Source: Candidatus Poseidoniales archaeon | Lineage (GTDB): Archaea; Thermoplasmatota; Poseidoniia; Poseidoniales; Thalassarchaeaceae | DNA: 37,903 nt | Reading direction: 5' to 3' | Assembly: GCA_012960975.1 (NCBI GenBank) | Contig: DUAE01000019.1 | Coordinates: forward strand, 1-37,903 | In this document: in pieces, positions 26,301 to 33,439 of the stretch | How the letters are laid out: every line of letters begins with the position of its first letter | How positions within the stretch are numbered: position 1 is the first letter of the stretch | Program-made: the position numbers and the translations under genes | Notes under the pieces: generated by a model | What the model was told of the DNA's origin: nothing | Databases searched by the model: none | Seen by the model: the letters and a program-made list of their open reading frames with translations, nothing else

Positions 26301-26308
26301 TATATTAA
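26301..26308 (-). promoter_or_regulatory. TATA-like box of radA
   Basis: On the minus strand this reads TTAATATA, about 26 bases before the expected transcription start near 26278. The resulting leader of about 16 bases would hold the GGTGA ribosome binding site before ATG 26262. The spacing is that of a standard archaeal promoter. Confidence 0.5.
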
Positions 26309-26343
26309 CAAACGAAAGACCCCTGTCGGAAGTTGAAAGTAGT

Positions 26344-26355
26344 TTGCATATGCAA
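26344..26355. promoter_or_regulatory. Palindrome TTGCATATGCAA upstream of radA
   Basis: This is a perfect 12-base palindrome, flanked by further partial symmetry (AGTA on the left, TACT on the right), within the 140-base space between radA and the initiator tRNA gene. It lies about 36 bases upstream of the radA TATA-like box, where an activator or repressor could bind. It is also downstream of the tRNA, so a role in tRNA 3' processing cannot be excluded. Confidence 0.35.
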
Positions 26356-26402
26356 CTTACTCTTAGTTACCTGTTTTTTCACTTTCACTTTAGATTTAGT
26401 TT

Positions 26403-26480
26403 TGGTAGCGAGTGGTGGATTTGAACCACCGGTCTCCGGGTTATGAGCCCGACGAGATAACCTGACTACTCAAACTCGCT
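26403..26480 (-). tRNA. Initiator tRNA-Met (CAT anticodon), CCA encoded
   Basis: The minus strand folds into a full cloverleaf without intron. The acceptor stem AGCGAGT/ACTCGCT has seven perfect pairs, a 3-bp D stem closes GAG/CTC, and the anticodon arm is TCGGG-CTCATAA-CCCGG. The variable loop is AGACC, the T arm is GGTGG-TTCAAAT-CCACC, the discriminator is A, and CCA follows in the DNA. The A1-U72 end pair and the three consecutive G-C pairs below the anticodon loop (GGGCTCATAACCC) are the marks of an archaeal initiator rather than an elongator methionine tRNA. Without CCA the gene is 26406-26480, 75 bases. Confidence 0.95.
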
Positions 26481-26501
26481 ACCCGCCCGGTCATGCCCCG
26501 G

Positions 26502-26510
26502 TTATTTGAA
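26502..26510 (-). promoter_or_regulatory. TATA-like box of the initiator tRNA gene
   Basis: On the minus strand this reads TTCAAATAA, centred 26 bases before the tRNA 5' end at 26480. This is the standard box A distance. The intervening sequence is G/C-rich, so the box is distinct. Confidence 0.45.
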
Positions 26511-26592
26511 CGCGTCTAAAACAACACATCCGCCTACATGACCAAAGCGAACAGTCATGAGATGGATGCTTCCGGAGAGATAAGGGAAGAAC

Positions 26593-27966
26593 ATGGGTCA
26601 CGGAATCTTGATTCAAAATGCATCGATGGTCATCGGCTCGAAAATCGTTGATGGGGATTTACGAGTTGTAAATGGAATCATCGATACCATCGTCATCGGT
26701 GGGGATTTAGTCGCTAGCACCACAGAGACAGTAATCGATGCTGAAGGTCTCCACTTACTTCCGGGTGCTATTGACCCTCAGGTTCACTTCCGAGAGCCAG
26801 GAAGCCCTGAGATAGAGGATATCGGAAGTGGAAGCAGAGCTGCAGTTGCTGGCGGCGTTACATCATTCCTCGATATGCCAAATAATAAACCAGTTGCAAC
26901 AAGTCTCGCCAGTATTCAATCGAAGATTGATTCTGCTGGCCACACCGCTGTAAACCATCACGGATTCTTCATCGGTGCGACACCATCAAACCTTTCTGAT
27001 TTACAAGAAGCAGTTGGAACGCCTGATGATCCAAAACATATTGATGGGATTTGCGGAATCAAGGTATTCATGGGTAGCAGTACCGGTGATTTACTGGTTC
27101 ATCGGCAAGAACACCTCGACAATATTTTTTCTAATACCGGCGGCATTATTGCAGTTCACGCTGAAGATGAAGATCGTCTGAATAATCGTTACCCTGAATT
27201 TGAACACCGAACAGATGTTGCCGCTCATGCTGAATGGAGAGATGCCGAAACTGCTCTAATTGCTACAAAGCGAGCATCTGCTCTGGCAAAAGAACATTCT
27301 CATCGTTTACACGTCCTCCACCTCTCAAGCGGAATCGAAGCTGATTGGCTGGCTTCGAACAAAGGTGATTTAATCACCACCGAAGTGTTACCACAATACT
27401 TGACATTCGATGAAAATGATGTGTCGAATCGTGGAGTTCGTTTGAAGATGAATCCACCGATTCGTTACGCTGAAGATAAAGATATTTTGTGGCGTCGCCT
27501 GAAAGATGGAACTATCGATTGTATCGCTACCGACCACGCCCCTCACACTCTGGAAAGTAAAGCACTTGGATTCCCACGAGCGCCCTCAGGAATGCCCGGA
27601 GTTGAGACGTCTTTACCGACGATGCTGACTCATGCAGCGAATGGAATGTGTTCGATTTCTGACGTCGCGCGTTGGATGTGCGAGGCTCCTGCCAGGATAT
27701 ATGGTATGAAGGGAAAAGGAAAACTCGAGGTTGGCTATGATGCTGACCTCGTCCTCGTCGATATGGAAAACTCACGAATCATTCGCGATTCTGATGCTTG
27801 GACTCGAGTTGGATGGACTCCATTAGCCGGAATGAGTCTTGTCGGTTGGCCAATTTACACAATTGTCGATGGTCAAATTGTCCACTCTCGCCAGCGTGGT
27901 GGCCAAATGAGAGGTGCTGCTGTTGCAGCACCCGGAAGTGCCGGCCGACCACTAATCTTTGAGTAG
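26593..27966 (+). CDS. pyrC: Dihydroorotase-family amidohydrolase
   Basis: This 457-residue amidohydrolase is assigned to the third step of pyrimidine synthesis, the cyclisation of carbamoyl-aspartate to dihydroorotate. The N-terminal metal motif reads DPQVHFREPG with H65. The carboxylatable lysine is in GIKVFMGSS, the metal histidines are in VHAEDE and HVLHLSSG, and the catalytic Asp is in IATDHAPHT. The C-terminal barrel strand GKGKLEVGYDADLVLVD is typical of the superfamily. The first His of the usual HxH pair is Gln (Q63), a variation I recall in a subset of bacterial-type dihydroorotases, so activity is not excluded. Other pyr genes are absent from the window. The start is ATG 26593, after a purine-rich stretch (GATAAGGGAAGAAC). 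It is divergent from the tRNA and convergent with the lipoprotein gene. Confidence 0.87.
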   Translation: MGHGILIQNASMVIGSKIVDGDLRVVNGIIDTIVIGGDLVASTTETVIDAEGLHLLPGAIDPQVHFREPGSPEIEDIGSGSRAAVAGGVTSFLDMPNNKPVATSLASIQSKIDSAGHTAVNHHGFFIGATPSNLSDLQEAVGTPDDPKHIDGICGIKVFMGSSTGDLLVHRQEHLDNIFSNTGGIIAVHAEDEDRLNNRYPEFEHRTDVAAHAEWRDAETALIATKRASALAKEHSHRLHVLHLSSGIEADWLASNKGDLITTEVLPQYLTFDENDVSNRGVRLKMNPPIRYAEDKDILWRRLKDGTIDCIATDHAPHTLESKALGFPRAPSGMPGVETSLPTMLTHAANGMCSISDVARWMCEAPARIYGMKGKGKLEVGYDADLVLVDMENSRIIRDSDAWTRVGWTPLAGMSLVGWPIYTIVDGQIVHSRQRGGQMRGAAVAAPGSAGRPLIFE

Positions 27967-27981
27967 GTTCAGTTGTAAAAT

Positions 27982-30414
27982 TCAACTTTCATTAGAAGAG
28001 GTCCCAGCCTCTTCGGAGTCAACTTCGGCATCCTTTGGCTCTTCTGAATTATCTTCATAATAATAGTAAATCGGTTCCTCATATCCAGGTAAGTCTAATT
28101 CAACCATCATTTCAAGATCTTCAGTTCGGTGAACCGCCGCTCCAGCACCTGAGAAAGAATAGATATAATCACCCATGAAGATTGAGCGGCGAATATTTGT
28201 CTGTCCACCCCACCAATAACCATCATCATCATCGTAGAACGCTGAATGATTCACTGCACCGTGAATGCTCAATGAGCCGTTTTCTACATCAACATTGACT
28301 AGTTGAAGCAATGAGATAAATTCGTAATTCCAGTGATAATATTCATCACCATTCTCCTCAACTATTTCGTAGGTTTGTCGATAGGTTGAGAGGGGGACTG
28401 CAAGCAAATTTTCTGGTGCCCAATAAGTGAATGCCTTGTGTTCATAGGATGCTTCTGACCAAGACCAACTCCAGCCACAAGAGCGAATATCTTCACATTG
28501 CTCATCTACATAAGCTGGAGATAGTGGTTGAACATCCATCAAAACAGGATATTCAGGATTACTTACATCGAATAAAGAAACCTGAGTTATCGACCAATCA
28601 AGACCTAATCCGTCTTCGCCGGGTCCAATTCCAATCGTCAACAAAGTATCTTCATCGACAGGGTGAATATATGTAGAAACACCAGGGATTTCTAACTCAC
28701 CGAGAACATTTGGATTTGTTGGGTCTGATAAATCGATTACCCACAATGGGTCCATGTTCTCGAAAGTGACCAAATAGCCTTTTTCGCCGACGAATCGAGC
28801 ACTCCAAATGCGCTCATTCGGTGCGATGTCATCGACTAATCCAATTTGTTCAAGCGTGTCGATGCCATCAAAATTCAATACTGCAACCTGATTTGAAGGA
28901 CCTGTCCAAACCGGTTCACCGTCTTCATCTACATCTTCGACAATCCACCATCGACCCCACACATCAGAGGTGGAAGCGATACGGATGTATCCATCGTATT
29001 CACTCATAGAAAATTGATCTTGGACTGTACCGTTTACTCGTCCTGAGCCGAGATAAACTGTCGAATCTGCATCGGAAATATCGAATGCGTGAATGTTGGT
29101 TGCATCATCCCATCCGGTATTCTGCCAGAACCACCACCAATCAGCAGCTGGCTCAGCGAGGAGCAAAACGTTCTGGCTGGCATAGACATGAGCCCAGCGG
29201 CTAGTGATATGGTCCACTTCCAAATCAACCTCTTCACCAAGTAATTTCATCGTCATGATGGTCGTCATTCCGCGAACGGTCGAATCTGCACTCGCTGCAA
29301 ACTCATTACAATCATCAGAAGTTACTGGATACTGAATCAATCCAAATTCAGTATCGGTCATCTCGTAAATTTTTGGTGCAAAATCTTCCATAGTCAATTC
29401 AGCAATCAATTGAGCATTATTTTCAATAGTCTCGAGCAAACTCGTATTCCACACATCCATCCTGACATCTTCATCCTCAATTTGCCAATAATTATTAGGC
29501 AATTCGACCCAGGTTTGTAAGCCCTGAATATCAGTGTAGATATTTGTCACAGAGCGTACGGTGCCATCGACTAGACGTGCCGTGAGATAATTTCCTTCAA
29601 TGTAGAGTTCACGCTCGACAATAGGGGCTGAACGGTCACTCACATCGACAACGGTGTATTTCACCAAGTTTTCATAACGTGTGTAAGAATATGATTGTTC
29701 ATCTCCACTCGAATCGGTGTAAGTGTAAGTTATTTCCTCACTCATTACAGAACGGAGAGGATGATCTGGAGGTAAATTCCAATATGAAATACTCGAAACG
29801 ATCACAAGTTTATCGCCTTCAAGCATCATTTGCATTGGATAACCTTGCATGGTCGTATTAGATTCAAGGGTTAAATCTCCAAATTCGGGAACCCCCATGA
29901 TTACCAATTGATTATTATTCAACATGTAAATGTAATATCCATCGGTCTTCAAGAAATCAGCTTCATCAACATCGGTTTCTTGGTTATTGGTTTCCGAATA
30001 AGTTCCTTCACGGCTTCCTCCATCATTTCCTCCTTCTGATGAAGAGTCGAAATCGGCCATCGGTGCTCCTTCTTCGGCAGCTCCATCAAGCATAACCGGT
30101 CCACCTCTCCACCAACTATTACCGACCCAATGCCAATATGATTGCTGGTCGAGAGAGACGAGCATCTCGTCGTAAACAGATTGTTGGAGATCCTCGAGCA
30201 ATTCGCTGCATTGATCATAATTTTGCAAAATCGGTGAGGTTAGTATTCGGTCGGGCAAGTCGAGCATGGGGTATTCTCCTTGTATCAAATCGACGGTTTG
30301 ATCAATATCATCGATCACATCATCGACCAAACTTATACAGCCAGAACTCAGCATCATTACTAAGACAAGAATTGCCATTTTCGGGCGAGTATGAGAGATT
30401 ATATTTGGGCTCAT
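27982..30414 (-). CDS. Lipoprotein with C-terminal beta-propeller domain
   Basis: This surface protein has 810 residues. Its signal peptide ends in LSSGC, a lipobox (Cys26), so it is probably lipid-anchored outside the membrane. A helical stretch (about 27-100) and an acidic Ser/Gly-rich linker precede the propeller. The propeller begins NNQETDVDEADFLKTDGYYI, the characteristic entry of the Beta_propel family (secreted proteins with a C-terminal propeller distantly related to WD40). Blade-like repeats follow with many aromatic and Asp residues (RSIFMGDYIYSFSGAGAAVH near the end). The C-terminus is acidic and low-complexity. The family function is unknown; binding of polymers or metals at the surface is a guess. 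A TATA-like CATAATA lies about 25 bases before ATG 30414, suggesting a leaderless transcript. The membrane-bound regulator lies upstream on the same strand. Confidence 0.88.
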   Translation of the reverse strand: MSPNIISHTRPKMAILVLVMMLSSGCISLVDDVIDDIDQTVDLIQGEYPMLDLPDRILTSPILQNYDQCSELLEDLQQSVYDEMLVSLDQQSYWHWVGNSWWRGGPVMLDGAAEEGAPMADFDSSSEGGNDGGSREGTYSETNNQETDVDEADFLKTDGYYIYMLNNNQLVIMGVPEFGDLTLESNTTMQGYPMQMMLEGDKLVIVSSISYWNLPPDHPLRSVMSEEITYTYTDSSGDEQSYSYTRYENLVKYTVVDVSDRSAPIVERELYIEGNYLTARLVDGTVRSVTNIYTDIQGLQTWVELPNNYWQIEDEDVRMDVWNTSLLETIENNAQLIAELTMEDFAPKIYEMTDTEFGLIQYPVTSDDCNEFAASADSTVRGMTTIMTMKLLGEEVDLEVDHITSRWAHVYASQNVLLLAEPAADWWWFWQNTGWDDATNIHAFDISDADSTVYLGSGRVNGTVQDQFSMSEYDGYIRIASTSDVWGRWWIVEDVDEDGEPVWTGPSNQVAVLNFDGIDTLEQIGLVDDIAPNERIWSARFVGEKGYLVTFENMDPLWVIDLSDPTNPNVLGELEIPGVSTYIHPVDEDTLLTIGIGPGEDGLGLDWSITQVSLFDVSNPEYPVLMDVQPLSPAYVDEQCEDIRSCGWSWSWSEASYEHKAFTYWAPENLLAVPLSTYRQTYEIVEENGDEYYHWNYEFISLLQLVNVDVENGSLSIHGAVNHSAFYDDDDGYWWGGQTNIRRSIFMGDYIYSFSGAGAAVHRTEDLEMMVELDLPGYEEPIYYYYEDNSEEPKDAEVDSEEAGTSSNES

Positions 30415-30452
30415 AGTTCAAACGCAGACTTCCGGCTATTATGAAGCGGTTG

Positions 30453-30467
30453 GTAAAATGATTTTAC
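30453..30467. promoter_or_regulatory. Perfect dyad GTAAAATGATTTTAC upstream of the lipoprotein gene
   Basis: GTAAAAT and ATTTTAC are exact inverted copies around one central base. The dyad sits 39-53 bases before the lipoprotein start, immediately upstream of the TATA-like box. This is a natural place for a dimeric regulator, and a double winged-helix regulator gene is about 320 bases away. Confidence 0.4.
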
Positions 30468-30482
30468 AATAGAATGTAGAAA

Positions 30483-30686
30483 TCATTCCAATCGCGTCGA
30501 AAATGGAAAGCTTCGCCAATTAATTCTCGGATTAATTTCTGTCGGTGAGGGGATAATTTCCTCCGCAGATTCTTCGGTTCTTTCTGATGTCATTTCAACG
30601 GCTTCTCCTTCAGGATTGGAGCCGAGGCATTGGGTGCCGGCTAAGAATATCAGTGCGGCGAGCTGCATGTCCAAATTCTGGTCCAT
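30483..30686 (-). CDS. Doubtful small protein, 67 aa, coupled to an even smaller upstream frame
   Basis: This short frame from ATG 30686 has a hydrophobic stretch (MQLAALIFLAGTQC) near its N-terminus, then an acidic region rich in E, S and P. It could be a small membrane-associated or lipid-modified peptide. Immediately upstream a 24-codon frame (30686-30760, minus) ends VLMFGMAMIAV and its TGA overlaps this ATG (TGATG). Joined by a one-base shift the two would make a two-helix membrane protein, so the locus may be a pair of coupled small genes, a frameshifted gene, or non-coding. It follows the regulator gene by 26 bases and precedes the lipoprotein promoter. No family is recognised. Confidence 0.3.
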   Translation of the reverse strand: MDQNLDMQLAALIFLAGTQCLGSNPEGEAVEMTSERTEESAEEIIPSPTEINPRINWRSFPFSTRLE

Positions 30687-30786
30687 CAAACTGCTATCAT
30701 CGCCATCCCAAACATAAGCACCTTGGCTTCTTGAGTCATGAGTGCATCATTTGGTTTCATTTCTGCACTGGCTCGCAATACAACGA

Positions 30787-31659
30787 TTATGCGCCAGCTT
30801 CGAGGCGTGAAATCTCCAACGAGGTTGATAGCACACCGATTCCAACCTTGGTGATACACCATTTCGGTCGCTTTTTCTCATTTGCCGGACCAATGAGATC
30901 GGATTGTTTTAATTCGCTGAGATGATAACTCAAAAGTTGACGGGAAATCTCTAATTTATTGCTAATTTCTGTCCCTGAAAGTCCCAATGCCCCAGAGTTT
31001 GAAAGAACTTCGAGAATTGCCAATCGAGTTCCTGCGATTGGGTTACGAATCATCTCTAATTCTGATTTTGAGAGGTGGCCAATCGCATAACGGCGGAGTT
31101 TGCCATCTCTCCAGGAGATAATTCGACCTTCTCCTTCGAGTGTTTGTAAGTGGTAAGCAGTGACTCCATTCGCTAATCCTAGAGCATCACGTAAAGCGGA
31201 GAAATGAATTCCTGCATTTGCTTCAAGGTATCCCAATAATCTTCCACGTGTTAACAAATCATCTCGAGTTTTTTTGATTCGCGCTAACATCGGTGCGACA
31301 AGCGCGACTAATATTGTAACTTTCATTACTTCAGAAAACGCTGCACTAAGAGCCATCGTTCCGAGAATTCCGGCACCACCAACCATCAAATTACGACTTA
31401 AATCGCCATCATCAGAACCATCTCCCGATTCTTCCGATGGCTGCTCATCAGACCGCGGTTCTGGTTGAGCGGCAAAATCAGCACCGCCATCATCTTCAGC
31501 AGTGTCCGCAGTTTCATTATCACCAAGAAATCCAGCAAGGTTTGGCTCTTCTTCTAAATCATCACCATTGCCGCTCGAAAAGGCAGTCATCGAGGCTCCA
31601 GCGACCAGAGAAATAACTGCAAGAAGGGAAAAAAATCTGACAGCAGCAACGCCTTCCAT
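30787..31659 (-). CDS. Membrane-anchored regulator with two winged-helix DNA-binding domains
   Basis: The 290-residue protein begins at ATG 31659 with a hydrophobic helix (FFSLLAVISLVAGASMTAF). An acidic, probably extracellular loop of about 75 residues follows (rich in D, E, S and G). A second hydrophobic segment (about 97-130: VGGAGILGTMALSAAF, then VTILVALVAPML) returns to the cytoplasm. Two winged-helix domains come next. The first contains HFSALRDALGLANGVTAYHL with a wing (GKLRRYAI). The second contains SGTEISNKLEISRQLLSYHL. The layout is that of euryarchaeal membrane-bound ArsR/MarR-like regulators, which may couple an outside signal to transcription; the signal is unknown. The frame also allows TTG 31713, but ATG 31659 has a TATA-like GATTTACC about 38 bases before it. 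It is divergent from the M29-like gene. Confidence 0.85.
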   Translation of the reverse strand: MEGVAAVRFFSLLAVISLVAGASMTAFSSGNGDDLEEEPNLAGFLGDNETADTAEDDGGADFAAQPEPRSDEQPSEESGDGSDDGDLSRNLMVGGAGILGTMALSAAFSEVMKVTILVALVAPMLARIKKTRDDLLTRGRLLGYLEANAGIHFSALRDALGLANGVTAYHLQTLEGEGRIISWRDGKLRRYAIGHLSKSELEMIRNPIAGTRLAILEVLSNSGALGLSGTEISNKLEISRQLLSYHLSELKQSDLIGPANEKKRPKWCITKVGIGVLSTSLEISRLEAGA

Positions 31660-31784
31660 CGAACATCCGAAGGTGATTCTACCTAAGAGAGACTTGGTAA
31701 ATCGCTTTGACAATCCAACAAAATGGTTTGACTCTTGAATCGTGGCTTTGAAGAAGAGGGGCTCTTGTGTGAAGACGAAATCAA

Positions 31785-32816
31785 ATGAGCGAGTCGAGCA
31801 ATATCAAGGTTGGTGGGGCTGAAGAGCACACTGAAGCAATGCTCACTGCAGCGCGCTCAGTAATCCGAACCTGTATGCAAATACGCTCGCACGAGCACGT
31901 CTTAATCGTCACCGATCCAGTAACAGCAGGAGTTGGCAGGGCACTATACGAAGCCTCGGCTGAAGTCACAGATAGAACTCTAATGATGATGATGCCGACA
32001 ACTCACAAAAAAGGCGCAGAACCGCCTTCACCTGTCACCGATTTGATGCGACGACAAAATGTTGTCTTGCTCGCAACAAAAAATTCGCTAACGCACACAC
32101 GAGCACGTTTGACTGCTTCACGAGAAGGTGCGCGTATCGCTTCGATGCCAGGAATTACTGAAGCGACGTTCGCAAATGGTGGAATTACGGCTGATTATAA
32201 TGCACTCCAAAAAGAAATTGCAGGTCTGAATCCACTCTTGAGACGACGACGCGAGGTTCACGTTACTACACCTGCTGGAACCGATGTTCGCTTCGTCATC
32301 GGTGCTAGATGGGTTCTCGAGGACAATGGCATCTGCAATCGTCCTCGACAAATCATGAACCTACCTTCAGGTCGAGTTTTCGTTTTGCCAAAAGAGGAAA
32401 CGATGACTGGGAAAATTGTAATCGATGGCTCGTGGGACGGCAAACTTTTGGATGATCCTCTAGTACTATTGGTGGAAAATGGAGTCATAGTCAACCTTTC
32501 TGGTGGAGAAATGGCAGAGAAAATCGATGATATATTTGAGCAGGCTGCGATTCCACTCCGGCCAACAAAAGCTGCAAGGGTGAGGACGGTTGCAGAATTT
32601 GGCTTTGGTATGAATTCGCGCTCAAAATTAATTGGTAATATGCTCGAAGATCAAGTTGTGCGCGGATCGGCATATTTCGGATTTGGAGACAATTCAGCTT
32701 TAGGTGGAAAAGCAACGGTTGGTGTTCATATGAGAGGCGTTATGATGAAACCAACCGTCGAATTACAAGATGTTGATTTGATAATCGATGGTAAAATAAC
32801 CGCTCGTAAAAAGTGA
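31785..32816 (+). CDS. M29 aminopeptidase-like protein with altered metal ligands
   Basis: This 343-residue protein has the layout of thermophilic M29 aminopeptidases (AmpT/AmpS). An N-terminal alpha/beta domain is followed by the C-terminal metal domain with AEFGFGMN (E271), a glutamate in LEDQVV (E288), and a GGKATVGVHMRGVMMKPT block. In family members that I can recall, the last parts read roughly GTAHIAFGDN and HxD. Here the expected His is Tyr297 (GSAYFGFGD) and the expected Asp after His315 is Arg317. Two metal ligands therefore seem to be missing, so classical dinuclear peptidase activity is doubtful. The protein could have one metal, another chemistry, or a binding role. There is no signal peptide. 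The start is ATG 31785. The next gene, thiamine pyrophosphokinase, begins six bases after its stop, so the two are surely cotranscribed. Confidence 0.75.
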   Translation: MSESSNIKVGGAEEHTEAMLTAARSVIRTCMQIRSHEHVLIVTDPVTAGVGRALYEASAEVTDRTLMMMMPTTHKKGAEPPSPVTDLMRRQNVVLLATKNSLTHTRARLTASREGARIASMPGITEATFANGGITADYNALQKEIAGLNPLLRRRREVHVTTPAGTDVRFVIGARWVLEDNGICNRPRQIMNLPSGRVFVLPKEETMTGKIVIDGSWDGKLLDDPLVLLVENGVIVNLSGGEMAEKIDDIFEQAAIPLRPTKAARVRTVAEFGFGMNSRSKLIGNMLEDQVVRGSAYFGFGDNSALGGKATVGVHMRGVMMKPTVELQDVDLIIDGKITARKK

Positions 32817-32822
32817 TTTTAG

Positions 32823-33422
32823 ATGCGGGCTATCCTTTGGTGTAATGGTCGAAATCCGACCATTGAAATGATGGAGATTTTCGATAAAGACATCCCTCTT
32901 TTTGGCGTTGATGGGGGAGCGGATAAGGCAAAAAACGCAGGATATGAAGTCATCGAAGTTCTCGGAGATTTGGATTCTGTCGATTCTGAAGAATGGAATA
33001 AGAAATCAACCGAATTGCCTGACCCATCTAATAGTGATCTCGCAAAAGCTCTAGCAGAATTAGCATCGCGAGGATTCGATTCAATCGATATTGTCGGCAT
33101 CGATGGAGGTAGTCCGAGCCATATCTTAGGAAATTGGGCAGCACTCGCCGATGCTCCCGGTTCACTGTGCATCAGGATGCAGCATGAGAACGGCACGACA
33201 ATTCGCCTTCATCCCGATGAGGGGGCTGCAGAATTTGAAGCGGAAATTGGAACAGAATTCTCAGTTTTTGCCCTTTCAAAATGCGAGCGGGTCACGATTG
33301 GCGGCGCTAAGTGGAATCTGGATTCACAGCCGCTCGATTTTTCGACCCTCGGCTTACACAACCTTACTACTGAGACACATCTGAAAATTCAAGCAGATGG
33401 AATACTAGCAATCATTTTCTGA
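32823..33422 (+). CDS. Thiamine pyrophosphokinase-like protein
   Basis: This 199-residue protein has the TPK catalytic pattern: GVDGGADKAKNAG (28-40), GDLDS (48-52), DPSNSDLAKAL (67-77, where family members have TD-x-x-KAL) and GIDGGSPSHILGN, equivalent to the GxxGGRxDHxLxN motif. The C-terminal thiamine-binding domain ends with the beta-strand segment STLGLHNLTTE, where TPKs read GLSN. The enzyme would transfer pyrophosphate from ATP to thiamine. The motif Asp-His of the last catalytic loop reads Ser-His here (SPSHILGN), so one acidic residue is changed. It starts at ATG 32823, six bases after the M29-like gene. The ORF is convergent with the AI-2E permease, 17 bases apart. Confidence 0.83.
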   Translation: MRAILWCNGRNPTIEMMEIFDKDIPLFGVDGGADKAKNAGYEVIEVLGDLDSVDSEEWNKKSTELPDPSNSDLAKALAELASRGFDSIDIVGIDGGSPSHILGNWAALADAPGSLCIRMQHENGTTIRLHPDEGAAEFEAEIGTEFSVFALSKCERVTIGGAKWNLDSQPLDFSTLGLHNLTTETHLKIQADGILAIIF

Positions 33423-33439
33423 CGAACTCGGCAGAATTA

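Noticed and set aside
26374-26379. T6 run as terminator near the tRNA
   Set aside because: It is on the plus strand, while both neighbouring genes, the tRNA and radA, are read from the minus strand.
30587-30925. Plus-strand 112-residue frame
   Set aside because: It overlaps the end of the winged-helix regulator on the other strand and has biased, non-protein-like composition.
31754-31766. AAGAG-GGG-CTCTT hairpin before the M29-like gene
   Set aside because: Short stem in a purine-rich leader; no supporting symmetry or spacing to call it an operator.
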